The notes beneath the pieces were generated by a model, which saw only the letters and a program-made list of their open reading frames with translations, was not told where the DNA came from and searched no databases. From Myxococcales bacterium (GTDB lineage: Bacteria > Myxococcota_A > Polyangia > Polyangiales > Ga0077539), in contig JAEUKI010000094.1 in NCBI GenBank assembly GCA_016793325.1, forward strand, positions 1-64,000: a stretch of 64,000 nucleotides of DNA, read 5' to 3'. The translations under genes and the position numbers were made by a program. Position 1 is the stretch's first letter; each line of letters opens with the position of its first letter. Of this stretch, positions 1-7,232 are shown in pieces.

Positions 1-22
1 CTCCGCAGAGCGCAAAGGCCGG

Positions 23-141
23 GCGCTCGTCTCCCGGCCGTGCGCCAATCGCGTGCTTCCGCACTCGCACTCTTCCACGCTCGTCTCTCGGCGCTCGTCT
101 CTCGGCGCTCGTCTCCCGGCCGTGCGCAAATCGCGTGCTTC
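23..141. repeat. 37-bp direct repeat with short internal tandem copies
   Basis: Positions 23-59 and 105-141 are the same 37-bp sequence with one mismatch (c at 46, a at 128). Between them, 79-120 holds about two and a half tandem copies of a 14-bp unit (gctcgtctctcggc) that is also part of the long repeat. The block lies downstream of the P450 stop on the minus strand. I see no gene in 1-276. The pattern suggests slippage or local duplication; no function is inferred. Confidence 0.75.
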
Positions 142-276
142 GACGCCCGTGCTCCCTTGGAATTCCGCTGCCGCTTCAACAGCTTCCCACAGGGCATTGC
201 GCACCATGTGGGTGGCTGCGCTGGTGAGGGCTGCGCTCCGAGGCAACCGAGTCGTCACGCTGCCTCGGCTCGTAGC

Positions 277-1638
277 CTACCGCACGAACTGCACGCGCGC
301 GGACGCGGGCGGGCGCTGGAGCGGCATGAACACCGCTTTCGGAAACACGCCGTCCGCGATGCGCGGGCGCATCGATCGCGCGCCGAACTCGCGCGCCACG
401 GCCACGAGAAAGAGCACCGCCTCGAGCCACGCGACGTGATAGCCGAGGCAAAAGTGCGGGCCGCCGCCGAACTGCGCGGTCTCGATGGGCCCTGGGCGCT
501 TGTCGCGGTCGAGCCAGCGTTCGGGCACGAACTGCGATGCGTTGGGATAGCGCTCGGCGTCGCGCGAGAGCTCGTGAAGCGCGACGCCGACGACCTGCCC
601 CTTGGGAAACTCGCGACCGAACAACGACCACGGCTGCACGGTCAGCCGCGAGTCGAACGACACCGGTGGATGCAATCGGAGCGCTTCGCGAAACACGCCT
701 TCGGCGAAGGGAAACTTCGCGAGCGCGTCGGGCGTCGTGGGCGGAGCGTCGGCGGCGAGGGCTTCGTCGACGAGGCGCTTCCATCGCGCGGGGTCGTTGG
801 CGAGGTAGAGCACCGCCCACGCCATCGTGCTCGCGGTGGTCTCGTGTCCGGCGAACACCAAGATGCGCAGGTTGTCGATGAGCTCTTCGTCGTCGAGCCC
901 GCGGCCCTCTTCGTCGCGACCGTTGACCATCGCGGACACGAGGGATCGATCCGGGTCTTGGCCGCGCTCGCCGTCCGCGATCGCGCGCAGCCGTCCGTCG
1001 ATCCAGCGCTTCGCGCCGGACCCTCGACGATACGGACTCCCTGGAAAATCCCAAGGAATCGGAAACAGCGCCAGCGAGTACGTCTCGAACGCCTTGCGCC
1101 ACGTCGCGAGCGCATGCGGCTCGATGCCCATCATTCGAAAGATCACGTCGACGGCGAACTCGCGCGTCTCGTCGCAGATGGCGATGTCGGGCCGGCCGTT
1201 CCAGAGAGCGACGCGCGGGAGGATGACCTCGGCCATGAGGCTCCCTGCCTTGTGCGCGGTGAGCCCCCGCGGGGTAAACGGCGCGTTGAGCGCGCCGCGC
1301 ATGCGTCGGTGCGCCTCGCCGTCGACGCCGAGCACCGAGCGTCCGACGAGCACGGACATGTCCCTCGCGAGGTGCCCGGACGACGTCTCGCGATTGCGAA
1401 AGACCGCGAAGGCCTCCTCGCGGATCGAGGCGATCACCCAGTTGCCTGGTCCCAATTGGAGCCAGAACAACGGCCCTCGCGCGTCTCCCGCGCGACACAC
1501 CCAAGACATGTCGTACGTGAGCGCGGGGACGTGACCGACGCCGGGCAACCAGCCGGGCGCGACCGGGAGCCCGTCGCGATCCGCGGGCCTCACTCTCGAA
1601 AACGTGTGTCGCGCAAGGGCGCGAGCGCCGAGGTTCAT
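277..1638 (-). CDS. cytochrome P450
   Basis: A 453-residue cytochrome P450, a heme-thiolate monooxygenase. All core motifs are present. AGHETT at residues 263-268 is the I-helix oxygen-activation motif. E318-x-x-R321 (EALR) is the K-helix pair. PERW lies near 372-375. FGGGPHFCLG at 390-399 carries the heme-ligating Cys397. There is no membrane anchor, so it is probably soluble and needs a ferredoxin or flavodoxin partner, which is not encoded nearby. I chose the ATG at 1638; a GTG at 1656 would add six residues. The gene stands alone and diverges from the ATP-grasp gene across about 115 bp. Length and motifs fit bacterial CYPs. The substrate cannot be read from the sequence. Confidence 0.95.
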   Translation of the reverse strand: MNLGARALARHTFSRVRPADRDGLPVAPGWLPGVGHVPALTYDMSWVCRAGDARGPLFWLQLGPGNWVIASIREEAFAVFRNRETSSGHLARDMSVLVGRSVLGVDGEAHRRMRGALNAPFTPRGLTAHKAGSLMAEVILPRVALWNGRPDIAICDETREFAVDVIFRMMGIEPHALATWRKAFETYSLALFPIPWDFPGSPYRRGSGAKRWIDGRLRAIADGERGQDPDRSLVSAMVNGRDEEGRGLDDEELIDNLRILVFAGHETTASTMAWAVLYLANDPARWKRLVDEALAADAPPTTPDALAKFPFAEGVFREALRLHPPVSFDSRLTVQPWSLFGREFPKGQVVGVALHELSRDAERYPNASQFVPERWLDRDKRPGPIETAQFGGGPHFCLGYHVAWLEAVLFLVAVAREFGARSMRPRIADGVFPKAVFMPLQRPPASARVQFVR

Positions 1639-1753
1639 CGACGCACGATACTGCACAGCGCGTCGAGGGAGCAGCTACAGCGGGGACGACCTCCAGAAAG
1701 AAAGAAGAGCTCCGCGCGTACGGCGCTCGACGATCGCCCGCGGCGCTGCTCCC

Positions 1754-2551
1754 ATGTGCCCCGTGGCAGCGCCCCGATGGATCCTCGATTTACACAGTGA
1801 TTTTCCCGGCAGCGCCGTCGTCCTCGCGCGGCTCAGCGAGCGCGGGCGCGACGCCATCGTGCTCGAGCGCAGCGCCGTTTCGCGCGGCGACTGGCCCACG
1901 CTCGACGGCCCCCTCGTCGGCTACGGAACGATGTTCACCATGTCCCGCCTCGGTCGGCACACGACGCTCGGGCGCGCCGTCTTCGACGACTACCCGCGCC
2001 TTCGCTGCACGAGCTACTACCCGCTCGTGTACGACCTCCTCGGTCGCACGACGTTCGTCGCGCCGTTCGCCGCGCTGCGAACCATGCCCCTCGCGCGCAT
2101 GCTCGGCGAGCGCGTGTTCGTGCGTTCGGACAGCAATTACAAGCTGTTTCCTGCTGCGGTGCTCGACGCGAGCGAGGTCGCTTCGTGGGTCGATCGGTAT
2201 CGCGAACACCATCGAGAGCTCGCCGTCGTCTCGGAGGTCGTGGCGATGGACGTGGAGTATCGCTGCTACTTTCGCGACAAGCGCTTCGTGTGCGGAAGCT
2301 CGTACCCGACCGAGCCGTATCGCGGTGTTCCCGACGAGGTTCGCGCGTTCGCGGCGATCGCGGCGGCGAGGCTCGCCGAAGCGGGGATCACGATGGCCAC
2401 GATCGACGTGGCCGCGGGCGACGGAGTTCTGCGATTGGTCGAAGCGGGCGGGGTCAACAGCTGGGGAATCTACGGCTCGAGCGTGGACGCGTTCATCGAC
2501 GCGATGGAGGCCGAGGCGATCGAGCGATTCGAGGACGGGGACCCGCGGTGA
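1754..2551 (+). CDS. ATP-grasp protein, R2K/DUF4343-like
   Basis: A 265-residue protein resembling the R2K (DUF4343) clade of ATP-grasp enzymes, which form amide or peptide-type bonds using ATP. The visible family pattern is VFVRSDSNYKLF (the RPdsxxK-like nucleotide-binding strand, about 119-130), then EVVAMDVEYRCYF (about 162-174), TIDVAAGDG and LVEAGGVNSWGIYGS near the C-terminus, where acidic and Asn residues would bind metal. No signal peptide is seen. The ATG at 1754 directly precedes the conserved start (APRWILDL); a longer frame opens upstream but has no similarity. Family members often modify peptides or cap small molecules, but the substrate here is unknown. Its only close neighbour is the divergent P450, so a joint tailoring role is possible but unsupported. 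Confidence 0.75.
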   Translation: MCPVAAPRWILDLHSDFPGSAVVLARLSERGRDAIVLERSAVSRGDWPTLDGPLVGYGTMFTMSRLGRHTTLGRAVFDDYPRLRCTSYYPLVYDLLGRTTFVAPFAALRTMPLARMLGERVFVRSDSNYKLFPAAVLDASEVASWVDRYREHHRELAVVSEVVAMDVEYRCYFRDKRFVCGSSYPTEPYRGVPDEVRAFAAIAAARLAEAGITMATIDVAAGDGVLRLVEAGGVNSWGIYGSSVDAFIDAMEAEAIERFEDGDPR

Positions 2552-2719
2552 GCGCCGGAAAAAAGTGTCGGGGAGCTTATGACAGACACCCTCGGGGTCC
2601 AATATGCAAATCGCAGAACGGGGATGCGGTGGATTGCAAACGTGAGGATCAGAGCACCGTCCCCCAGACCTCTCACAAGGGGACGCGTCGAGCGCCGGAC
2701 GGGCGTTGATGGGGGACGA

Positions 2720-3712
2720 ATGCGTCCTTCACTCGCTGTGCTGCTCTGCCTCGGCTTGATTGCGTGTGCGCCAGTGGTGACCGCGCGAACGACGTGCGTT
2801 CCCTGTGGTGTGACGCCGGTCGTCGACGCGGCGCTCGCGCGAGTGGATGCGGGATCCGTCGCGCCAACAACGGACGCCGCGGCCGAAGGAGGCGCCGTGG
2901 ACGCGGCGGTCGAGTCCCCGTACTCGCCGTCGATGCGAAGACAGATCGCGCAGTGGGTCACCGAGGCATCGAGGCTCTCGGAGCGATCGCTCTCCGTCGT
3001 CTGCGCAGGGAGCGCGAGCCGCGTCGCGTGGGAGCGAGGCTTGTTCTCGATCGACTGCGCAGTCCGCGACGACGCGAGCGGCTACGAGCGCGCCTATCGC
3101 GTGTTCGCCACGGCGACCTACGAGCACCTCCCAGCGATGACCCCGTGGAACGATCGCATGCAGTTCGCCAAGCATTGCGCAGCAGATTTCGCGCTTGCCT
3201 CGATGCAATCGTGGCTCGAAGCGCACCATGACCTGCTCGGCGTTCACTCGACGGAGCCGAGCGTGCATCCCCGCCTGCTCGCGTATCGAACCGCCAACAC
3301 GTCGACGGTCTGCGTGTCGTCGCAGCCCGCCCACGACGCTCCGTACGACGCGTGTTGGAGCGAGCCCGGGATGGTCGATCGGATCGACGAGCGCTCGTTC
3401 GACTTCGCGCGAGACGGCGATCGCGTGGGAGCCGTTCGCTACGACGCGCGCATGCCCGACGCGACCGTGGCGCGCGTTCGAGTGACCTTCAACGAAGAGG
3501 GGCGCGCGCGAATGAGCCGCGGACGGGCGGCGGCGAGGGCGCTCGCGACGACAGCGTTTCCCGCGACCGGGCCGCTCGCGTTGCTCTCGGCGCGCACGCA
3601 GCGGCTCACGGGCGCAGGGCCGCTCGCGATCGAGTGGTTCAGCGAGCGGCAGTGGCTTCGCTGCGAGCTCATCGATCGATGGCGTTGTCAGCGCGCGCCG
3701 AGGGATCGATGA
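2720..3712 (+). CDS. hypothetical lipoprotein
   Basis: A 330-residue predicted lipoprotein. The ATG at 2720 opens a short basic start, a hydrophobic core and a lipobox ending in LIAC, followed by an Ala/Asp/Val-rich linker (roughly residues 30-65) typical of myxobacterial surface lipoproteins. The rest (about 70-330) is a mixed domain with scattered cysteines that I cannot assign to a family. The frame is open farther upstream, but only this ATG puts the signal peptide at the N-terminus. The gene is monocistronic and faces the decayed M16 gene on the opposite strand. Confidence 0.75.
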   Translation: MRPSLAVLLCLGLIACAPVVTARTTCVPCGVTPVVDAALARVDAGSVAPTTDAAAEGGAVDAAVESPYSPSMRRQIAQWVTEASRLSERSLSVVCAGSASRVAWERGLFSIDCAVRDDASGYERAYRVFATATYEHLPAMTPWNDRMQFAKHCAADFALASMQSWLEAHHDLLGVHSTEPSVHPRLLAYRTANTSTVCVSSQPAHDAPYDACWSEPGMVDRIDERSFDFARDGDRVGAVRYDARMPDATVARVRVTFNEEGRARMSRGRAAARALATTAFPATGPLALLSARTQRLTGAGPLAIEWFSERQWLRCELIDRWRCQRAPRDR

Positions 3713-3769
3713 CCCAACGCGCTATTGAAAGTCCCACTGTTGAAGGCCGTTGAGCCCTACAGCGGAGCC

Positions 3770-3845
3770 GGGTTTGAAGGATGACAGGCAAGATTGAGAA
3801 CCGATGAGTTTACAAGGCGTTAGCGTTCGCGCCTGTCACAAACCC
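3770..3845. terminator. bipartite inverted repeat between convergent genes
   Basis: GGGTTTG (3770-3776), five unpaired bases and TGACAGGC (3782-3789) are matched by GCCTGTCA (3831-3838) followed directly by CAAACCC (3839-3845): 15 paired positions with a 5-nt bulge and a 41-nt loop. It sits between the end of the plus-strand lipoprotein gene and the end of the minus-strand M16 relic, so a bidirectional terminator is the simplest reading. The large loop and lack of a T-tract make this uncertain; a repetitive extragenic palindrome is the alternative. Confidence 0.45.
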
Positions 3846-4093
3846 GAAGCGAAGCTGCTATAGGTGCCCCACAGAGAACAGAATCGCGTCCCGATCGCCA
3901 GCGACCACGACGAGCGCCTCGGAGGCCGCCATGAACCGCTGCGCCGCGTCTCGCACCGCGTCGGGCTGCAGCCGACGAAGCGCTGGGGCTGTGTTGTCCG
4001 TCTCGACATGGCTCGAGAGAGCGAAGATCCGCCCGCGACGCGACAGCTCGAGCGACGAGCGCGCCGTACGTGTATCCCGGGTCTGCGCGCAGG

Positions 4094-4101
4094 GCCACGT
4101 T
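4094..4101. repeat. left copy of an 8-bp target-site duplication
   Basis: GCCACGTT at 4094-4101 abuts the left end of the inserted element and matches GCCATGTT at 4698-4705, which abuts its right end (one mismatch). Removing the element plus one copy rejoins the M16 reading frame exactly, giving SRLNM-ALRADPGYTYG. That supports a true target-site duplication rather than a chance match. Confidence 0.75.
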
Positions 4102-4174
4102 CTCATCATTCGTCACTTCTGTGAGATAGCCTGGAGTGTCACTGGCGGAACGCCGTCGGCTGACGCCTCGAGGC

Positions 4175-4285
4175 AACACGGTCGACGCACGCGTCGAGCG
4201 CGTCGAGGCAACACGGTCGACGCACGCGTCGAGCGAACACGATCGACGCACGCGCCGAGCGAACACGATCGACGCACGCGCCGAG
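4175..4285. repeat. tandem 24-bp dyad repeats, left arm of the element
   Basis: Four copies of a 24-bp unit (aacacgRtcgacgcacgcgYcgag) start at 4175, 4210, 4236 and 4262, spaced 35, 26 and 26 bp apart. Each contains the near-palindrome CGACG-cacg-CGTCG, so each could form its own small hairpin or bind a dimeric protein. Copies 3 and 4 share a C in place of T. There are no unique spacers, so this is not a CRISPR array. Confidence 0.8.
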
Positions 4286-4485
4286 GCAAGCCTCCGCGCT
4301 GGCTGCTCGCCAATGGCGAGCAGAGCGCCACCGCCTTCGGCGGCGCCAAAAGAGCGGGTGTCGTCGATGGGTGAGCGGTCGATGGGTGAGCGTCGCCGTT
4401 GCTCGTATCTCGCACTCTTCGAAGCCCTGCCGAAGGCGGCGGCGTCCCTGCTCGCCCTTGGCGAGCAGCCAGCGTCGAGGCTTGC

Positions 4486-4584
4486 CTCGACGCGTGCGTC
4501 GACGGTGTTACTCGACGCGTGCGTCGACGGTGTTACTCGACGCGTGCGTCGACGGTGTTGCATCGACGCCTGCGTCGACCGTGT
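4486..4584. repeat. tandem 24-bp dyad repeats, right arm of the element
   Basis: Four units in the opposite orientation to those of the left arm start at 4486, 4511, 4536 and 4561, with a regular 25-bp period. The first three are identical; the fourth is diverged (tcgacgcctgcgtcgaccg). The arms differ in spacing and in which units are identical, so the repeats have expanded or converged separately in each arm after the inverted arrangement formed. Confidence 0.8.
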
Positions 4585-4697
4585 CGCTCGAACGCGATGG
4601 CCGACTGCGTTGCATCGACCCGCGCGTCCGGTGCGGCGATCGGCTATATTTCGCCAGTGAAATCCCAGCCTATCTGACAGATGTGACGAATGATGAG

Positions 4698-4705
4698 GCC
4701 ATGTT
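4698..4705. repeat. right copy of the 8-bp target-site duplication
   Basis: GCCATGTT abuts the right end of the 596-bp element and differs by one base from GCCACGTT at 4094-4101. On the minus strand the two copies read AACATGGC and AACGTGGC, inside the Leu-Asn-Met-Ala stretch of the M16 gene. Confidence 0.75.
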
Positions 4706-4859
4706 GAGGCGCGAAGAGAACGTTCCCCCGAAACGACGAATCGACACCGCGAGAAAACCCGTCGCCATCGCGCGCTCGTCCCTGCGCTGAGGCAGCGCCG
4801 CTGAGCTGTCGCTCGAAGCTCTCTTGAAATCAGGTGACTCTGGCTCGCCGCTGCCATCC

Positions 4860-4892
4860 ATCGGCCCTTGGGGCCGATTCGGGCGAAGCCCG
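4860..4892 (-). terminator. two adjacent strong hairpins after the lysozyme gene
   Basis: ATCGGCCC / GGGCCGAT (4860-4867 and 4871-4878, loop of 3) is followed two bases later by CGGGC-gaa-GCCCG (4880-4892). Both lie about 65-95 bp past the stop of the minus-strand GH25 gene, so they probably end its transcript. There is no T-tract. An 11-bp inverted pair (4784-4794 with 4911-4921) brackets the block. Nothing else is seen in 4706-4955 apart from the M16 remnant. Confidence 0.5.
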
Positions 4893-4955
4893 AGCTGTGC
4901 GCGGAGGCTGTGCCTCAGCGCCGTCGCCGACGCTGCTCCAAGCCCTTCTTCCTCA

Positions 4956-7010
4956 TCAAAACGACACGGCCGTGCGCGAGGCGACCGAGAGCCAGTAGTT
5001 TCCGTCGGGCGCCGCCGCCGCGCGAAACGACGCGTAGTCGTAGTGTGCGCGAAGCCCGTTGGTGCTCGTGCTCGTCCCCGCGTAGCCGCAGCGGACGCAG
5101 CCTCGCCAGCGACCCGCCGGGTCGTTTACGAAGAACCCCGTGCTGTCGTAGCCGACGATCACGAGCACGTGGCCCGCGCCCGTGAAGTATCCGTGCGTGA
5201 TCACAGGGCGGCCCGCGTCGATCTGCGCGCGGATCATCGCCTCGGTGCCGTTGTACGTGTACGCGCCGCGAAGCCCGTGGCGCTCGTAGAGGCCCACGAG
5301 AGAGGACGGGCTCTGACCCGAGGGCTTTCCGTAGCGCGTGTAGAGCTGGTCGGGCGTCACGGTTTGCCCGAAGAACCCGAGCACCATGGCCGCCGAGGTG
5401 ACGCCGCACGTTCCGCCGGGCTCGTTGGCGTTGTTGTATTGATAAAAGTACGGAACGGTGATCGGGTTGTTCGAACCACCACCCATCATCATGGGGCCCG
5501 GCGTGCTCGTCGCGCCGCGCACGAAGGACGCGTGCCATCGATAGCCCTCGCAGACCGCGCCCCCGCCGCGCGATTTGCAAGCGTCGACCTCTGCGTACGT
5601 GAACGGACCGAACACGTCGTCGCCCTCGCGACAATGGTTCGAGGACGCAGCGTCGGGCGTCGCTCCCGGAGGACACGCGGCGGTTCCGCGAATCGAGCGC
5701 GCGAATCCGAGCTGCCAGCGATCGCTTCGGCACGCGTCGGTCCCTCCTCCGCTCGCGATGCAACGCGCGACCATCGCAGCGCTGAACGGACCCACGGCCT
5801 CCGTCGCGCTCGCGCAAAACTTGTACGTCGCGTCGAACGACGTGCCCGCGGGACAAAACACTGCGTCCGAAGCGGGGAGCATCGCGCGGCTCCAGCGATA
5901 GCCTTCGCAGACCGCGCCGCCCCCACGCGCGCTGCACTGTTGCACCTCGGCGCGCGAGAACGGTCCGAACACGTTGTCGCCTTCGCGGCAGTGCCGCAGC
6001 GCGCTGTCGAACGTCGTCCCTGGCGGGCACGCGTTGGTGCCGCGAATCGACCGCGCAAACGCGAGGGACCATCGATTGCCCTGGCACGTCGACGCGCCTC
6101 CGCCCTGCGCCGTGCAGGTCGCGATCATCGCTTGCGTGAACGGCCCGACGACCTCTGTGCCGTTCGCGCAGAGCCGCGAGGTCGCTTCGTAGCTGAACCC
6201 CGATGGACAAAACACGGTCGACGCGTCGACAAACGGCCCCTCGCCCGGCGTCGGACTCGTCATCGGACTCGACGACGAACCTCCAGCGAGCGCTTGGAGC
6301 GCGTCGATCGTTCCGTTGAACACGTTGACGTCGACGCCGCCCGCGATGCCGGGAACAGACCCGCCGTCGCTGTACTGCCAAAACGCCCACCGACTCCAGT
6401 CGCGCGGCAAGTACGGGCATCGAACTCCGTAGTTCGCGACCCAGAGCTTGTAGCGTCCGAACTCGCTCGTTCCCGACAGTCCGTCCCAGAACCCCGACGC
6501 CGCGTAGACGATCGGCTCGCGTCCCGTCCCCGCGCGCACGCGCTCGATCCAGCGCCGCAGGTTGCTCACGACGGTCGCCGAGGACTGTCCGTCCGCGCTC
6601 TCGACGTCGACGACAGGGGGCAGATCACCGACGCCGAGGCGCCCCACTTTTCGAACGAAGAGCTCTGCCTGCGCGATCGGGTCCTGCCCCGGCCTGAAGA
6701 ACTGATACGCGCCGCGCAAGAGCCCCGCGCTTCGCGCACCACTCCAGTGCGCATCGAACGAGCGATCCTCGTAGCGCACGCCGTCGCTCACACGGATGAA
6801 CGCGAAGCGCCGCCCCGAAGCGCGCACGCGCGCCCAGTCGACGTTCGGTTGGTACTCGCTCACGTCGATGCCCTCGACGACCGAGTCGCTGCCCTCGCAG
6901 GCTCGTACCTCTTCGACCGTTCCGGCGAAGTTGTCGCGCGTCAGCGGATCCTCTTCCGCGCATGCAGTGACGAGTGTCGAGAGCAACAACACAGCGAACC
7001 GCGGCTTCAT
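4956..7010 (-). CDS. lipoprotein fusing GH25 lysozyme, Cys-rich repeats and C39-like peptidase
   Basis: A 684-residue modular envelope protein. Residues 1-17 are a signal with a lipobox-like VTAC. Residues 45-240 are a GH25 muramidase domain (GIDVSEYQPNVDW; catalytic acids likely D49, D135 and E137; FWQYS near 210) that would cleave peptidoglycan glycan chains. Residues 266-500 hold four Cys-rich repeats of about 55 residues with VGPF or FGPF, GGG and RW landmarks; repeats 1/3 and 2/4 pair, so a two-repeat block was duplicated. Residues 515-640 are a C39-like cysteine peptidase fold (GGTCGVTSAAM with C535, GHVLVIVGYD with H614, VNDPA with D630). I start at the ATG at 7010 because it places the signal first; the frame is open farther upstream. 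The enzyme could remodel the cell's own wall or attack other bacteria. Confidence 0.88.
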   Translation of the reverse strand: MKPRFAVLLLSTLVTACAEEDPLTRDNFAGTVEEVRACEGSDSVVEGIDVSEYQPNVDWARVRASGRRFAFIRVSDGVRYEDRSFDAHWSGARSAGLLRGAYQFFRPGQDPIAQAELFVRKVGRLGVGDLPPVVDVESADGQSSATVVSNLRRWIERVRAGTGREPIVYAASGFWDGLSGTSEFGRYKLWVANYGVRCPYLPRDWSRWAFWQYSDGGSVPGIAGGVDVNVFNGTIDALQALAGGSSSSPMTSPTPGEGPFVDASTVFCPSGFSYEATSRLCANGTEVVGPFTQAMIATCTAQGGGASTCQGNRWSLAFARSIRGTNACPPGTTFDSALRHCREGDNVFGPFSRAEVQQCSARGGGAVCEGYRWSRAMLPASDAVFCPAGTSFDATYKFCASATEAVGPFSAAMVARCIASGGGTDACRSDRWQLGFARSIRGTAACPPGATPDAASSNHCREGDDVFGPFTYAEVDACKSRGGGAVCEGYRWHASFVRGATSTPGPMMMGGGSNNPITVPYFYQYNNANEPGGTCGVTSAAMVLGFFGQTVTPDQLYTRYGKPSGQSPSSLVGLYERHGLRGAYTYNGTEAMIRAQIDAGRPVITHGYFTGAGHVLVIVGYDSTGFFVNDPAGRWRGCVRCGYAGTSTSTNGLRAHYDYASFRAAAAPDGNYWLSVASRTAVSF

Positions 7011-7232
7011 GGTGCAAATCACCTCGCAACGTCGGTGCCGCGAGCACGCAGCCTCGTTTGGCATGCCCGACACAGCACAATCGTGCGTTTCGAGCGGCAT
7101 GTCCGCGAAGCGAGACGCCGACGTCGCGCGTCGGTCACGCTTCGCGAGGGAGAAACTCACCGCGCTGGGCGCGATTCATCCCAGGTTCAGAAACTTCGTG
7201 CCTCACAACACGCGTGCGATACCGCTGTCACG

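Larger units (their letters stand above)
4102..4697. mobile_element. MITE-like non-autonomous element, 596 bp, with long terminal inverted repeats
   Basis: The ends are CTCATCATTCGTCAC (4102) and its exact complement (ending 4697). The inverted similarity continues inward for about 240 bp per arm, leaving a short central loop (about 4350-4410), so most of the element can fold on itself. Each arm carries four tandem copies of a 24-bp dyad unit (4175-4285 and 4486-4584). Each also has a perfect hairpin of stem CTGCTCGCC (4303-4323 and 4448-4468) and a CCGCC/GGCGG hairpin near the centre. A 15-bp tandem duplication lies at 4363-4392. There is an 8-bp flanking duplication and no credible transposase. 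The parent transposon family is unknown; 8-bp duplications occur in several IS families. Confidence 0.8.
3858..4783 (-). pseudogene. M16-family metallopeptidase C-terminal remnant, interrupted
   Basis: This is a dead C-terminal fragment of an M16 (insulinase/PqqL-like) protein. On the minus strand, about 4783-4698 encodes FGGTFSSRLNM. The sequence resumes at 4101 with ALRADPGYTYGA, then RSSLELSRRGRIF, ETDNTAPALRRL and a terminal VVVAGDRDAILFSV before the stop at 3858. These are the GGxFxSRLxxxLREdxGYTYGA and C-terminal VVxGD patterns of the family. Two lesions are visible: the 596-bp insertion between the two halves, and a +/-1 frameshift just after GYTYGA (about 4060-4070). Only about 110 residues of a domain normally 400-450 residues long survive; the N-terminal part, including any HxxEH zinc site, is absent. 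Upstream of about 4790 no similarity is visible. Confidence 0.8.

Noticed and set aside
4175..4285. Possible CRISPR array
   Set aside because: The 24-bp units lie 26-35 bp apart without unique spacers and are themselves palindromic. They lie inside a long inverted repeat, and no cas gene is present.
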